DNA of 32,215 bases from Burkholderia sp. Ac-20379 (GTDB taxonomy: Bacteria; Pseudomonadota; Gammaproteobacteria; Burkholderiales; Burkholderiaceae): positions 1 through 32,215 of the forward strand of contig NZ_JAAGPF010000061.1 of NCBI RefSeq assembly GCF_017104645.1. Reading direction: 5' to 3'. The translations under genes were made by a program, and so were the position numbers. The notes under the pieces were generated by a model. That model searched no databases. It saw only the letters and a program-made list of their open reading frames with translations, and had not been told where the DNA came from. This document shows, in pieces, positions 1 through 7,155 of this stretch (position 1 is the first letter of the stretch; every line of letters starts with the position of its first letter).

Positions 1-984
1 GATCGCGTCGTGGCCGCCCGACAGCCGGCGGCGCAGGTCGGCCAGCAGCGCGCCGTCCACCCGCACGCGGAATTTCTCGCGATGCTTCCAGAATTCCGGC
101 AGATACATCGACAGCCCGCGCAGATGGCCGAACGTGAAATCGAGGTCGACGGTCATGTCGTCGGCCAGGTTGATCGCGCCGTCCGCGCGCTGGCGGATGC
201 CGAGCCCGTGGCCCCAGATCGTCGCGGCCGACACGGCCGGCAGCGCGTTGGTGCGGATGCAGGTGCCGCGCACCGTCTGCTGCGGCAGGCGGATGCCCAC
301 GCCGTCGAGCAGCCGGAAGCTGGTCGCGCCGGCCGCGCAGATCACCCGCGCCGCCTTCACGAAGCCGCGCTCGGTGGCCACGCCCGTCACCGCGCCGTTG
401 GCGGTGTCGATCGACACCACGCCGCAGCCATCGAAGAAGCGCGCGCCCAGCTCGATCGCCTTCGCGGCGAACGCCGGCGCGGCGCGCCGCGGCTCGGCCT
501 GGCCGTCGGTGGCGGTATAGAGGCCGCCCTTCACCGGCGCGGACAGCCCGTTCACGTGGCGGGCCACCTCGTCGCGCGACAGCATGCGCGTGTCGAGCCC
601 GTGCTGGCGGGCGGTGTCGAGCCAGGCCGTGTAGGTGGCGTGATCCTCGTCGCTGTCGGCCAGATAGAGGCAGCCGCCCTGCCGCCATTCGAGATCCGCG
701 CCGAGTTCCCGCTCCAGCCCTTCCCAGATCCGCATGCCGGCCATCATCAGCGGCACCTCGGCCGATTCGCGGCCCTGCTGGCGTACGAAACCCCAGGCGC
801 GCGTCGATTGCTGGCCCGCGATGCGCGACTTGTCGAACACGACGGCCTTCAGGCCGCGCCGCGCCAGGTAATACGCGGCGGCGCAGCCCATGATGCCGGC
901 GCCGACGATCGCGACGTCGGCTTCGGCGGGAAACGGTTCGTCGGCGCGCGAGAACGCGCGATAGAGCGGATAGGTGGTGGTCAT
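1..984 (-). CDS. FAD-dependent oxidoreductase, DAO family (partial, C-terminus off the left edge)
   Basis: Read on the minus strand from ATG at 984, the frame stays open for 328 codons to base 1 with no stop, so the C-terminus lies outside the window. After about 22 residues comes the Rossmann dinucleotide-binding fold VAIVGAGIMGCAAAYYLARRG (GxGxxG), then an acidic beta2 end (VVFDK) and the stretch TRAWGFVRQQGRE, which resembles the flavin-contacting segment of glycine/D-amino-acid oxidase-like enzymes (PF01266). The family oxidises the C-N bond of amino acids or secondary amines with FAD and passes electrons to oxygen or the respiratory chain; the substrate cannot be told from this fragment. 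No signal peptide, so probably cytoplasmic or membrane-peripheral. It is transcribed away from the regulator at 1499, with 514 bp between them. Confidence 0.85.
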   Translation of the reverse strand, partial: MTTTYPLYRAFSRADEPFPAEADVAIVGAGIMGCAAAYYLARRGLKAVVFDKSRIAGQQSTRAWGFVRQQGRESAEVPLMMAGMRIWEGLERELGADLEWRQGGCLYLADSDEDHATYTAWLDTARQHGLDTRMLSRDEVARHVNGLSAPVKGGLYTATDGQAEPRRAAPAFAAKAIELGARFFDGCGVVSIDTANGAVTGVATERGFVKAARVICAAGATSFRLLDGVGIRLPQQTVRGTCIRTNALPAVSAATIWGHGLGIRQRADGAINLADDMTVDLDFTFGHLRGLSMYLPEFWKHREKFRVRVDGALLADLRRRLSGGHDAI

Positions 985-1498
985 GCGAAGTCGGAAAGCG
1001 GTGGCGGCGGAGCCGGCCGGGCAAAGGGAAGAACCAGCGCGCCATTCTACCGGCGGCGGGCCGCGCCGTTGCGCCCCCGGCGGCCGGCCGCGCGCGCGCC
1101 GGCCGCCGCGACGCATCACGCAGCGTCACAGAGACATGGCACGATGCGCTTCACGAAATTCGCGCTGCGTGTGCCAACGCGCGCAATTCGTCGCGCGACC
1201 GGCGCCGGGGACGGCCGGATCGCGCGCAAACCCGACCGGCAAGGGGTGCCGCCCTGCCGCCGGAAACGTTTACACAAAATCTTCATGTTTGTCCGGATTC
1301 CACGCCCGGCGTGATATCCGGCAAAGTTTGGTTACAGCTTTCTCATTCGCCGGTGTAAATGACGGCGGAGCGCATTGCAATTTGCGGTAAAGTTAACGTT
1401 TGCGTGCGTGGCCGGTCGGCTCGCTCTACTACAAGCGGCTTCGTCCGTCAGACCCAAACGTCGTACAGCAACAACCTCGACCCGATCGCACCAGCAGC
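985..1498. other. 514-bp divergent intergenic region
   Basis: No convincing gene: long frames crossing it are shadows with codon use unlike the neighbours. The right half is AT-richer than the coding DNA. It holds an imperfect 13-bp inverted repeat (1293-1305 and 1309-1321, 11 of 13 pairs, loop CCG) containing CACGCCCGGCGTG. It also has a weak sigma70-like pair on the plus strand, TTACAG at 1332-1337 and TAAATG at 1356-1361 with an 18-bp spacer, which could drive the regulator at 1499. No terminator for either side is obvious. Confidence 0.5.
1293..1321. promoter_or_regulatory. Imperfect inverted repeat upstream of the BetR-type gene
   Basis: Arms 1293-1305 and 1309-1321 are complementary at 11 of 13 positions around a 3-base centre. 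The core CACGC-CCG-GCGTG is perfect. It could be an operator or a hairpin. It shares the 13-mer CCACGCCCGGCGT with the region upstream of the porin (9091-9103). Function is inference only. Confidence 0.35.
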
Positions 1499-2353
1499 AT
1501 GGCCAACGAAGCAGTGACCACGGACTCCCTCGCCGTCGCCGAACGCGTGCGCGAGCTGATGAGCCGCAACGGCATAGGGAAACGGCAGCAGACCACCGAG
1601 CTGTGCCGCATTCTCGATCTCAGTTTTTCGCAGGGGCATCGCAAGCTGCGCGGCAGCAGCCCCTGGACCCTCTCCCAAATCCGCAAGGTCGCCGAAGCCT
1701 ATGGCGAGCCGGCCGCGCAGTTGTTCGGCGCGCAGTCGCTCGACCCCGGCATGGTGGGCGCGAGCGCGCACGACGCCGTGCTGTTCGCCGGCGTGACCGA
1801 AATTCCGTGCACCGTCTGGATCGGCGCGCTGCTCGAGCCGGGCGCGCGCCCCGAATTCGTCGCCTACGAGCACCAGGGCCGCTGGCGCGTGCTGCGCCAC
1901 ACGGGCGTGCTCTATCAAAGCGCCTACGACGTCCACAAGATCGAGATCTACCCGCGCCGCGCCGAAAGCGACCGGATGCTGGTGGCCGTGGTCGACCCCG
2001 ACCGCATGGCCGCCGACGCCGTGTGCCGCCATCTCGACGAACAAGGCTTCGCCACCGCGCATTTCGAGCGGCTGCCCGCGTTCCTCGACGCGCTGCAAAG
2101 CCAGGCCTTCGACGCCGTGCTGACCGAATGGCTGGTGGAGGGCCGCCCGGCCATTTCGGCGATCCGCGCCGTGCGCACCTCGGACAACCCCGCCGCGCCG
2201 ATCTTCGTGCTGACGGGCGCGCTGCTGTCGGGCCAGGCCAGCGAGGCCGAGATCAGCGACGTGATGCGCACGTTCGACGTGGCCTGCTACGAAAAGCCCG
2301 GCCGGCTCGCCCTGCTCTGCGCCGATCTGGCGAAGCGGCTCGCGCGCAACTGA
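1499..2353 (+). CDS. BetR-type HTH regulator with C-terminal pseudo-receiver domain
   Basis: 284 aa from ATG 1499; an upstream in-frame ATG at 1400 would add 33 residues that look non-coding. No clear Shine-Dalgarno precedes either start. Residues 12-75 form a helix-turn-helix resembling the BetR family (AERVRELMSRNGI, then FSQGHRKLRG and the WTLSQIRKVAEAYGE helix). Residues 84-158 are a beta-rich unassigned segment. Residues 160-280 have the receiver (REC) pattern: acidic pair D166/D168, beta3 FDAVLTEW, beta4 IFVLTG (T239) and YEKP (K266). The phospho-acceptor position at the end of beta3 is Glu (E210) where family members have Asp, so classical phosphorylation is unlikely and Glu may mimic the active state (inference). 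No histidine kinase gene lies nearby. A NERD-helicase gene follows on the same strand after 208 bp. Confidence 0.8.
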   Translation: MANEAVTTDSLAVAERVRELMSRNGIGKRQQTTELCRILDLSFSQGHRKLRGSSPWTLSQIRKVAEAYGEPAAQLFGAQSLDPGMVGASAHDAVLFAGVTEIPCTVWIGALLEPGARPEFVAYEHQGRWRVLRHTGVLYQSAYDVHKIEIYPRRAESDRMLVAVVDPDRMAADAVCRHLDEQGFATAHFERLPAFLDALQSQAFDAVLTEWLVEGRPAISAIRAVRTSDNPAAPIFVLTGALLSGQASEAEISDVMRTFDVACYEKPGRLALLCADLAKRLARN

Positions 2354-2526
2354 ACGCGCGGGGCCGGCATCGCGCCCGGCCATGCGCCGCGGCGGCCCAT
2401 AGGATCGCCATGCACCACTCGCCACGCCGCGGCGCCCGTGCTCATGGGCCGGCTGGCGGCACGGCCTCCCCCTTCCTCGCGCACGCCCGCGCCGCGACAC
2501 CCCGCCACATCGGCCAAGCGCCTGCG

Positions 2527-2532
2527 TACAAT
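2527..2532 (+). promoter_or_regulatory. Candidate -10 element for the NERD-helicase gene
   Basis: TACAAT lies 29 bp before the ATG at 2562, in the 208-bp gap after the BetR-type gene. No good -35 hexamer is visible at 16-18 bp spacing. The intervening leader is pyrimidine-rich and lacks a Shine-Dalgarno, so translation may start weakly. It suggests the helicase gene has its own promoter. Confidence 0.4.
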
Positions 2533-2561
2533 AGCCGGCGCCCTCCCTTCCGAGTCACTTC

Positions 2562-4220
2562 ATGGCCCGCATCATCCCCGACGACTGGCAAAGCCTGGCC
2601 GCCACCGGCGCAGCGCAGCGCGAACGCGACACGCTCGCGATGCTCGAACACGCATTGCCGGCCGCCTACACCGTCTATCACGGCGTCCACTGGACCCGCC
2701 CCGATCACCATTTCTCGGTGTTCGGCGAGGCCGATTTCGTGGTGGTGGGGCCGTCCGGCCGCGTGCTGCTGGTCGAACAGAAGGCCGGCTTCCTGCGCGA
2801 GACGCCGAAGGGGCTGGCCAAGGTCTACATGAAGACCGAGCGCAACGTGGCGATCCAGCTCGCGCGCATGCAGGAAACGCTGCACCGCCGCCTGACCGCC
2901 GCGTTCGGCGCCGGCGAATACGGCGTGGACGCGCTGCTCTACTGCCCCGATCACACCGTGGCGAACCCGGCGATCGCCGGGCTGCCGCCCGAGCGGATCG
3001 TCGACGCGTCGCGCCGCGACCAGCTCGCCGCCGTGATCGCGAGCCTGCTGCCCGAGGACGAGCCGCCGTTCGCCAGCGCGCCGAAGATCCACCATTTCCT
3101 GTCCGACGAGCTGTCGCTCGCGCCCGACACCAGCGCGCTGGTGGGCCAGGCCGATACGCTCGTCACGCGGCTGTCGGCCGGCCTCGCCACCTGGGCGCGC
3201 CGCCTGGAGATCGAGCCGTTCCGGCTGCGCGTGATCGCCACGGCCGGCTCGGGCAAGACGCAACTGGCGGTGCGCGTGATGCGCGACGCCGTGGCCGCCG
3301 GCAAGCGCGTGCTGTACGTGTGCTTCAATCGCCCGCTGGCCGATTCGATCAAGCGCGTCGCGCCGGAAGGCGCGATCATCGCCAACTATCACCAGTTCTG
3401 CGATTCGGTGCTGCGCGATGCGGGCCACACGCCCGATTTCGGCGAACCCGATGCGTTCATGCGCCTCGAGGCGCGCTTCGCCGACACGCCGGTGCCGGAA
3501 CGCTGGCACTTCGACGTGCTGATCGTCGACGAAGGCCAGGATTTCCAGCCGGCCTGGGCCGCCGCGCTCGGCCGTGTGCTGAGCCCCGGCGGCGCGTGGT
3601 GGTGGCTGGAGGATCCGCTGCAGGCGCTCTATTCGCGCGACGACGTGCCGTTCGACGGCTGGGTCACGCTGCGCGAGCTGACCAACTACCGCAGCCCGCG
3701 CGACGTGCTGCACTACCTGCGCCATGTGGTGGGGGAATTCGAGCCGCTCGCGGCCGAATTGAAGTCGGGCAGCCCGTTCGACGATTCGGGCATCGCGTTC
3801 AATCCCTACGACGACGGCGACGCCACCGGCGAGGCCTGCATCGACGCCACCAAGCGCGCCATCACGCAGGCGCTGTCGCTGGGCTTCCGCAAGCAGGACA
3901 TCGCGGTGCTGTCGTATCGCGGCCGCGAGCATTCGGTGTTCACGCCGCTCGACCAGCTCGGCCCGCACCGCGTGCGCCGCTTCACCGGCAAGTACGACCT
4001 GTTCGGCACGCCCGAATATCAGGAAGGCGACGTGCTGCTCGATTCGATCTACCGCTTCAAGGGCCAGGCTGCGCCGTGCGTGATCCTGACCGAGGTGGAT
4101 TTCGAGCGTTTCGACGCGCGCGCGGCGCGCAAGCTGTTCGTGGGCGCCACGCGCGCCACGATGAAGCTGATCGTGGTGGCCTCGGAGCGCGCCGCGGCCC
4201 GGATCGCGCCGGCCGAGTAA
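2562..4220 (+). CDS. NERD nuclease-related domain / UvrD-like helicase fusion protein
   Basis: 552 aa. The N-terminal part (about 20-135) matches the NERD domain, a PD-(D/E)xK nuclease relative: GEADFVVV (E56, D58) followed by VEQKAG (E72-x-K74). Then comes an SF1-type ATPase. Walker A is ATAGSGKT (226-233), VCFNRPLADSI is the next strand, and Walker B is VLIVDEGQDF with D323-E324. TNYRSPRDVL (374-383) resembles motif IV, DSIYRFKGQ (494-502) resembles motif V, and KLFVGATRATMKL (524-536) is the conserved C-terminal motif VI. It is therefore an intact DNA nuclease/helicase-like protein acting in the cytoplasm, in DNA repair or possibly in defence against foreign DNA; the sequence cannot decide. 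It is shorter than full UvrD/Rep helicases (over 650 aa), so subdomains 1B/2B are reduced. It converges with the chemoreceptor at 4242, leaving 21 bp. Confidence 0.85.
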   Translation: MARIIPDDWQSLAATGAAQRERDTLAMLEHALPAAYTVYHGVHWTRPDHHFSVFGEADFVVVGPSGRVLLVEQKAGFLRETPKGLAKVYMKTERNVAIQLARMQETLHRRLTAAFGAGEYGVDALLYCPDHTVANPAIAGLPPERIVDASRRDQLAAVIASLLPEDEPPFASAPKIHHFLSDELSLAPDTSALVGQADTLVTRLSAGLATWARRLEIEPFRLRVIATAGSGKTQLAVRVMRDAVAAGKRVLYVCFNRPLADSIKRVAPEGAIIANYHQFCDSVLRDAGHTPDFGEPDAFMRLEARFADTPVPERWHFDVLIVDEGQDFQPAWAAALGRVLSPGGAWWWLEDPLQALYSRDDVPFDGWVTLRELTNYRSPRDVLHYLRHVVGEFEPLAAELKSGSPFDDSGIAFNPYDDGDATGEACIDATKRAITQALSLGFRKQDIAVLSYRGREHSVFTPLDQLGPHRVRRFTGKYDLFGTPEYQEGDVLLDSIYRFKGQAAPCVILTEVDFERFDARAARKLFVGATRATMKLIVVASERAAARIAPAE

Positions 4221-4241
4221 GGCCGCGCCGCCGTTCCCGCC

Positions 4242-5795
4242 TCAGGCGACGCGGAACGCGCGCACCGCGTCGCGCAGCCCGTCGGCCTGTTCTTCCAGCG
4301 CCGCCGCGGCCGCCGCGGCCTGCTCGACCAGCGCGGCGTTCTGCTGCGACACCTCGTCCATCTGCGACACCGCGCGGCTGACCTGCTCGATGCCGTCGCG
4401 CTGCTCGTCGGACGCCGTGGCGATCGCCGCCATGCTGTCGTTGACGCGCGTGATCGCCTCGCGAATCTCGCTCATCGTGTTGCCGGCCGTGCCGACCAGC
4501 CGCGAGCCGGCCGCCACGCGCTCGACCGATTCGCCGATCAGCGCGCGGATCTCCTTGGCCGCCGTGGCCGAGCGCTGCGCCAGCGTGCGCACCTCGCCCG
4601 CCACCACCGCGAAGCCCCGGCCCTGCTCGCCCGCGCGCGCCGCTTCCACGGCCGCGTTCAACGCGAGAATGTTGGTCTGAAACGCAATGCCCTCGATCGT
4701 GCCGATGATGTCGGCCACGCGCTGCGAGCTGCGGTCGATGTCGTTCATGGTGCCGATCACCTCGCTCACCACCGTCGCCCCCTGCGAGGCGATGCGGGTC
4801 GCGTCGTCGGCCGATTCGCGCGCGTCGCGGGCGTGATCGGCATTCTGGCGCACCGTGGTGGTCAGTTGCGTCATGCTGGCGGCCGTCTCCTGCAGCGCGG
4901 CGGCCTGCTCCTCGGTGCGTTGCGACAGATCGGTGTTGCCCGCCGAAATCTGCCGCGTGGCGGTGGCGATCGATTCGGAACCATGCGTGACGCGCCGCAC
5001 CGTGTCCGCCAGATTGCGCTGCATGCGCGTGACGCCCGTCACCAGTTCGGCCATCTCGTCGCGCGAGGTCCAGGTCAGCTCGCGCGTCAGGTCGCCGTCG
5101 GAGAGGCGGCGGAAGTGCTCGAGCAGTTCGGAGATCGGGCGCGAGATCGCGTAGTGCAGGCCGATCGCGCAGCCGAGGCAGGCCGCCAGGCCGAACGCGA
5201 TCGTGACGATCGACACGAGGCGCAGCAGCGAGAAGCTGCGCTGCGCGCCGTCGTAGATGTTCCTGCCGCGCGCCATGCCGTACTTGTCGAGCTCGACGGT
5301 GGCCTTGCTCAACGCCACCGACAGCGGCGGCGAGGTCTTCATCATCAATTCGTCGGCCTGATCGGCGTGACCGTTGCGCATCGCGTCGATCATCGGCCGG
5401 ATCGCCTGCGCGATGAACGCCGCGCGCGCCGCAGCCACCGCATCGGCCAGCGGCTGCTCGCCTTCGTGGCGCGGCAGCGCGCTGTAGTCCTGCCAGGCGC
5501 GATCCGAGATCGCCAGATACGATTCGGCCTTGGTCAGCACCGAGGCCAGATCGGGGCGATCCGGGTGGAGGATCGCGCGGTCGAGCGTGGTGCGCACGAT
5601 CGTCAGATTCAGGTTCGCCGAGGCCAGCGCGGTTTGCGAGGCCAGTTGCGAGGCGTAGGCGTCCTTCAGCGCATCGTTCGAATTCTGCATGCCGGCCAGG
5701 CCGATCACGCCCGTCACGCAAAGAATCAGGGCAGCCAGGGCGAGCGTCGAATACAGGCGCGTGCGAATCGAAAAACGGGAAAACAGGGCGTTCAT
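4242..5795 (-). CDS. Methyl-accepting chemotaxis protein
   Basis: 517 aa from ATG at 5795, chosen because the protein then begins [16 protein letters not shown] just before TM1; the frame extends to 5834 but the extra 13 residues look untranslated. TM1 is about residues 14-36, a four-helix-bundle type periplasmic ligand domain about 37-193, TM2 about 194-217, and HAMP about 217-270. The rest is the cytoplasmic signalling coiled coil, whose hairpin tip [20 protein letters not shown] (starting near 372) binds CheA and CheW. Gln/Glu pairs suitable for CheR/CheB methylation flank it. The C-terminus ends RAFRVA and lacks the NWETF-type pentapeptide tether. The ligand is unknown. No other chemotaxis gene is nearby, so it is a stand-alone receptor. 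Confidence 0.93.
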   Translation of the reverse strand: MNALFSRFSIRTRLYSTLALAALILCVTGVIGLAGMQNSNDALKDAYASQLASQTALASANLNLTIVRTTLDRAILHPDRPDLASVLTKAESYLAISDRAWQDYSALPRHEGEQPLADAVAAARAAFIAQAIRPMIDAMRNGHADQADELMMKTSPPLSVALSKATVELDKYGMARGRNIYDGAQRSFSLLRLVSIVTIAFGLAACLGCAIGLHYAISRPISELLEHFRRLSDGDLTRELTWTSRDEMAELVTGVTRMQRNLADTVRRVTHGSESIATATRQISAGNTDLSQRTEEQAAALQETAASMTQLTTTVRQNADHARDARESADDATRIASQGATVVSEVIGTMNDIDRSSQRVADIIGTIEGIAFQTNILALNAAVEAARAGEQGRGFAVVAGEVRTLAQRSATAAKEIRALIGESVERVAAGSRLVGTAGNTMSEIREAITRVNDSMAAIATASDEQRDGIEQVSRAVSQMDEVSQQNAALVEQAAAAAAALEEQADGLRDAVRAFRVA

Positions 5796-5867
5796 GGCGG
5801 ACCGTCGACAGGGCTTGATGGCGCTCGCGCGCACGGAGATTGCTGCCGGTGTTTACGGAAACGCCAG

Positions 5868-5938
5868 GCAAAACTTGATATTGCGTTTTCCCTAACAATG
5901 CAAAAATCGAAGGCTTTACGCAAAAGCTTGATATCGCG
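5868..5938. repeat. Imperfect direct repeat upstream of the chemoreceptor gene
   Basis: GCAAAACTTGATATTGCG at 5868-5885 and GCAAAAGCTTGATATCGCG at 5920-5938 differ by one inserted base and one substitution, starts 52 bp apart (about five helical turns). The left copy covers the predicted -10 of the chemoreceptor promoter and the right copy lies upstream of its -35. This arrangement suits a DNA-binding regulator, but that is inference. Confidence 0.5.
5875..5903 (-). promoter_or_regulatory. Candidate sigma70 promoter of the chemoreceptor gene
   Basis: On the minus strand, TTGCAT (5903-5898) and TATCAA (5880-5875) are separated by exactly 17 bp, giving a leader of about 70 nt before the ATG at 5795. 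Each hexamer matches consensus at four of six positions. Confidence 0.45.
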
Positions 5939-6119
5939 CATAGTGGCCGCTTCGGCACATCTTCTGGCCCTTATGTTTCCGAATGCCCGCGCGAACCCGT
6001 GTTGCGATTTCCGAAATGGCGGCATCGCCCACGCGCGCCCGGCTCGCCCGATCCGGCGCAACGCCTGCCGCCGCGCCGCCGCGCGCCGCATCCTTCGCGA
6101 CGATTTCACGCACACACGC

Positions 6120-6125
6120 TAAAAT
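6120..6125 (+). promoter_or_regulatory. Candidate -10 element implying a leaderless MerR transcript
   Basis: TAAAAT ends only 6 bp before the ATG at 6132. If it is the -10 box, transcription begins at or next to the start codon, and no Shine-Dalgarno exists. No strong -35 is visible at normal spacing. Confidence 0.4.
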
Positions 6126-6131
6126 CCGCGC

Positions 6132-6986
6132 ATGCCGACACCGACCTCGCCCTCTCCCGCCGAACCGCCCTCCGACGGCGCGACCTCCAACGAGTACACC
6201 GTCGACGAGCTCGCGCGCGTGACGGACACCACGGTGCGCAACGTGCGCGCCTACCAGGATCGCGGCCTGTTGACGCCGCCGCGCAAGCGCGGCCGGGTCG
6301 GCATCTACGACGACACGCACGTCGCGCGGCTCAAGGTGATCAACCACCTGCTCGCGCGCGGCTACACGCTGTCGAACATCCAGGATCTGATCAAGGCGAT
6401 CGACGACGGCCACGACCTGCGCTCGATCCTCGGCCTCGAGAACGCGATCGGCGGACGCTGGTCGCACGAGCGCCCGAAAACCTATTCGCTGGCCGATCTC
6501 GTCTCGCTGTTCGGCCCGCAAACGCCCGCTTCGCTGCTGCGCGTGACCGAGCTCGGGCTGCTGGAGCGGCGCGGCCTGTCGTTCGTCGCGAAAACGCCGG
6601 GCCTGATCGAGGCGGCCGGCGCGCTGGCCCGCGAAGGCATTCCGGTGCGCGACCTGGTGGATGCGATGGCGATCGCGCGGCCGCACTTCGACGCGATCGC
6701 GCGCGTGCTGGTGGACCTCGTGGTGCGCCGGCTCGACCGCTACGACGAAGGCTCGCTGCCGCCCGCCACCGATGTGCCCGCGCTCGTCGATTCGATCTGG
6801 CGGCTGCGCCCGCTGTCGGCCACCTTCGTCGAGGCCGAGATGAACCGCGCGCTCGAAGCCGCCTCGGGCGATTACCTGGGCGGCCGCGTGGCCACCATCC
6901 TCGACAAGCGCCTGAGCGACGAAGCCGCGCGCGGCGACGCGCAACCGGCCGGCGATCCGCCGAAGGACGCGCGCGGCAAGCGCTAG
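6132..6986 (+). CDS. MerR family transcriptional regulator with apparent duplicated HTH
   Basis: 284 aa. After a 20-residue Pro/Ser-rich lead, residues 22-90 are a standard MerR winged HTH (YTVDELARVTDTTVRNVRAYQDRGLL, wing, then LLARGYTLSNIQDLIKAI). Residues 118-180 repeat the pattern in shorter form: YSLADLVSLFG, a GLLERRG segment at 142-148, then AREGIPVRDLVDAMAIA. This suggests an internal duplication with a shortened wing. The C-terminal third (190-260) is helical, and the tail after about 258 is polar and probably disordered. No Cys or other metal-site pattern typical of MerR/ZntR is present, so the effector is probably not a metal. It is divergent from the chemoreceptor and upstream of the binding-protein gene; its target is unknown. 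Confidence 0.85.
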   Translation: MPTPTSPSPAEPPSDGATSNEYTVDELARVTDTTVRNVRAYQDRGLLTPPRKRGRVGIYDDTHVARLKVINHLLARGYTLSNIQDLIKAIDDGHDLRSILGLENAIGGRWSHERPKTYSLADLVSLFGPQTPASLLRVTELGLLERRGLSFVAKTPGLIEAAGALAREGIPVRDLVDAMAIARPHFDAIARVLVDLVVRRLDRYDEGSLPPATDVPALVDSIWRLRPLSATFVEAEMNRALEAASGDYLGGRVATILDKRLSDEAARGDAQPAGDPPKDARGKR

Positions 6987-7081
6987 GCGCCCGCGAGAAA
7001 CCATAGTCGCGCCGCCGTCATATTGATATCGGCAATGCTTGGTTGGTGCGCGCGGATGCCCGTGCGACGATTTTTCGAATG

Positions 7082-7114
7082 CGGCGGCCCCCGATGCACG
7101 AGGGCCGCCGTTTT
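7082..7114 (+). terminator. Rho-independent-type terminator or leader attenuator before the binding-protein gene
   Basis: Arms CGGCGGCCC (7082-7090) and GGGCCGCCG (7102-7110) are perfectly complementary over 9 bp with an 11-nt loop, followed by TTTT. It lies 96 bp after the MerR stop, so it can end that transcript. It is also only 42 bp before the ATG at 7156 and is followed by a second small hairpin (GCGCC/GGCGC, 7123-7136) just ahead of the Shine-Dalgarno, so an attenuator role is possible. Confidence 0.65.
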
Positions 7115-7155
7115 CGATGAATCGCGCCGTTCGGCGCTGCTCCGGAGATTGCCCG

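Larger units (their letters stand above)
5796..6131. other. 336-bp divergent intergenic region (chemoreceptor / MerR)
   Basis: Contains promoter-like signals for both sides and no gene. The part near the chemoreceptor is AT-rich and carries an 18-19 bp direct repeat (5868-5885 and 5920-5938). The MerR side is GC-rich until a TAAAAT box right before its ATG. I see no sigma28 (flagellar) promoter, although many chemoreceptors have one. Confidence 0.5.

Noticed and set aside
10..1314. Long plus-strand open frame of 434 codons opposite the FAD oxidoreductase
   Set aside because: His/Arg/Ala-rich shadow of the real minus-strand gene, which has a clear FAD fold in its own frame; the extension past 984 shows no gene-like codon use.
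2438..4381. Long alternative frames over the NERD-helicase and chemoreceptor genes (also 2442-3968 and 4057-5958)
   Set aside because: Arg/Ala/Pro-rich composition typical of off-frame GC-rich DNA; the overlapping genes have complete conserved motifs.
5796..6131. Flagellar sigma28 promoter for the chemoreceptor
   Set aside because: I looked for TAAA-N15-GCCGATAA on the minus strand and found no match.
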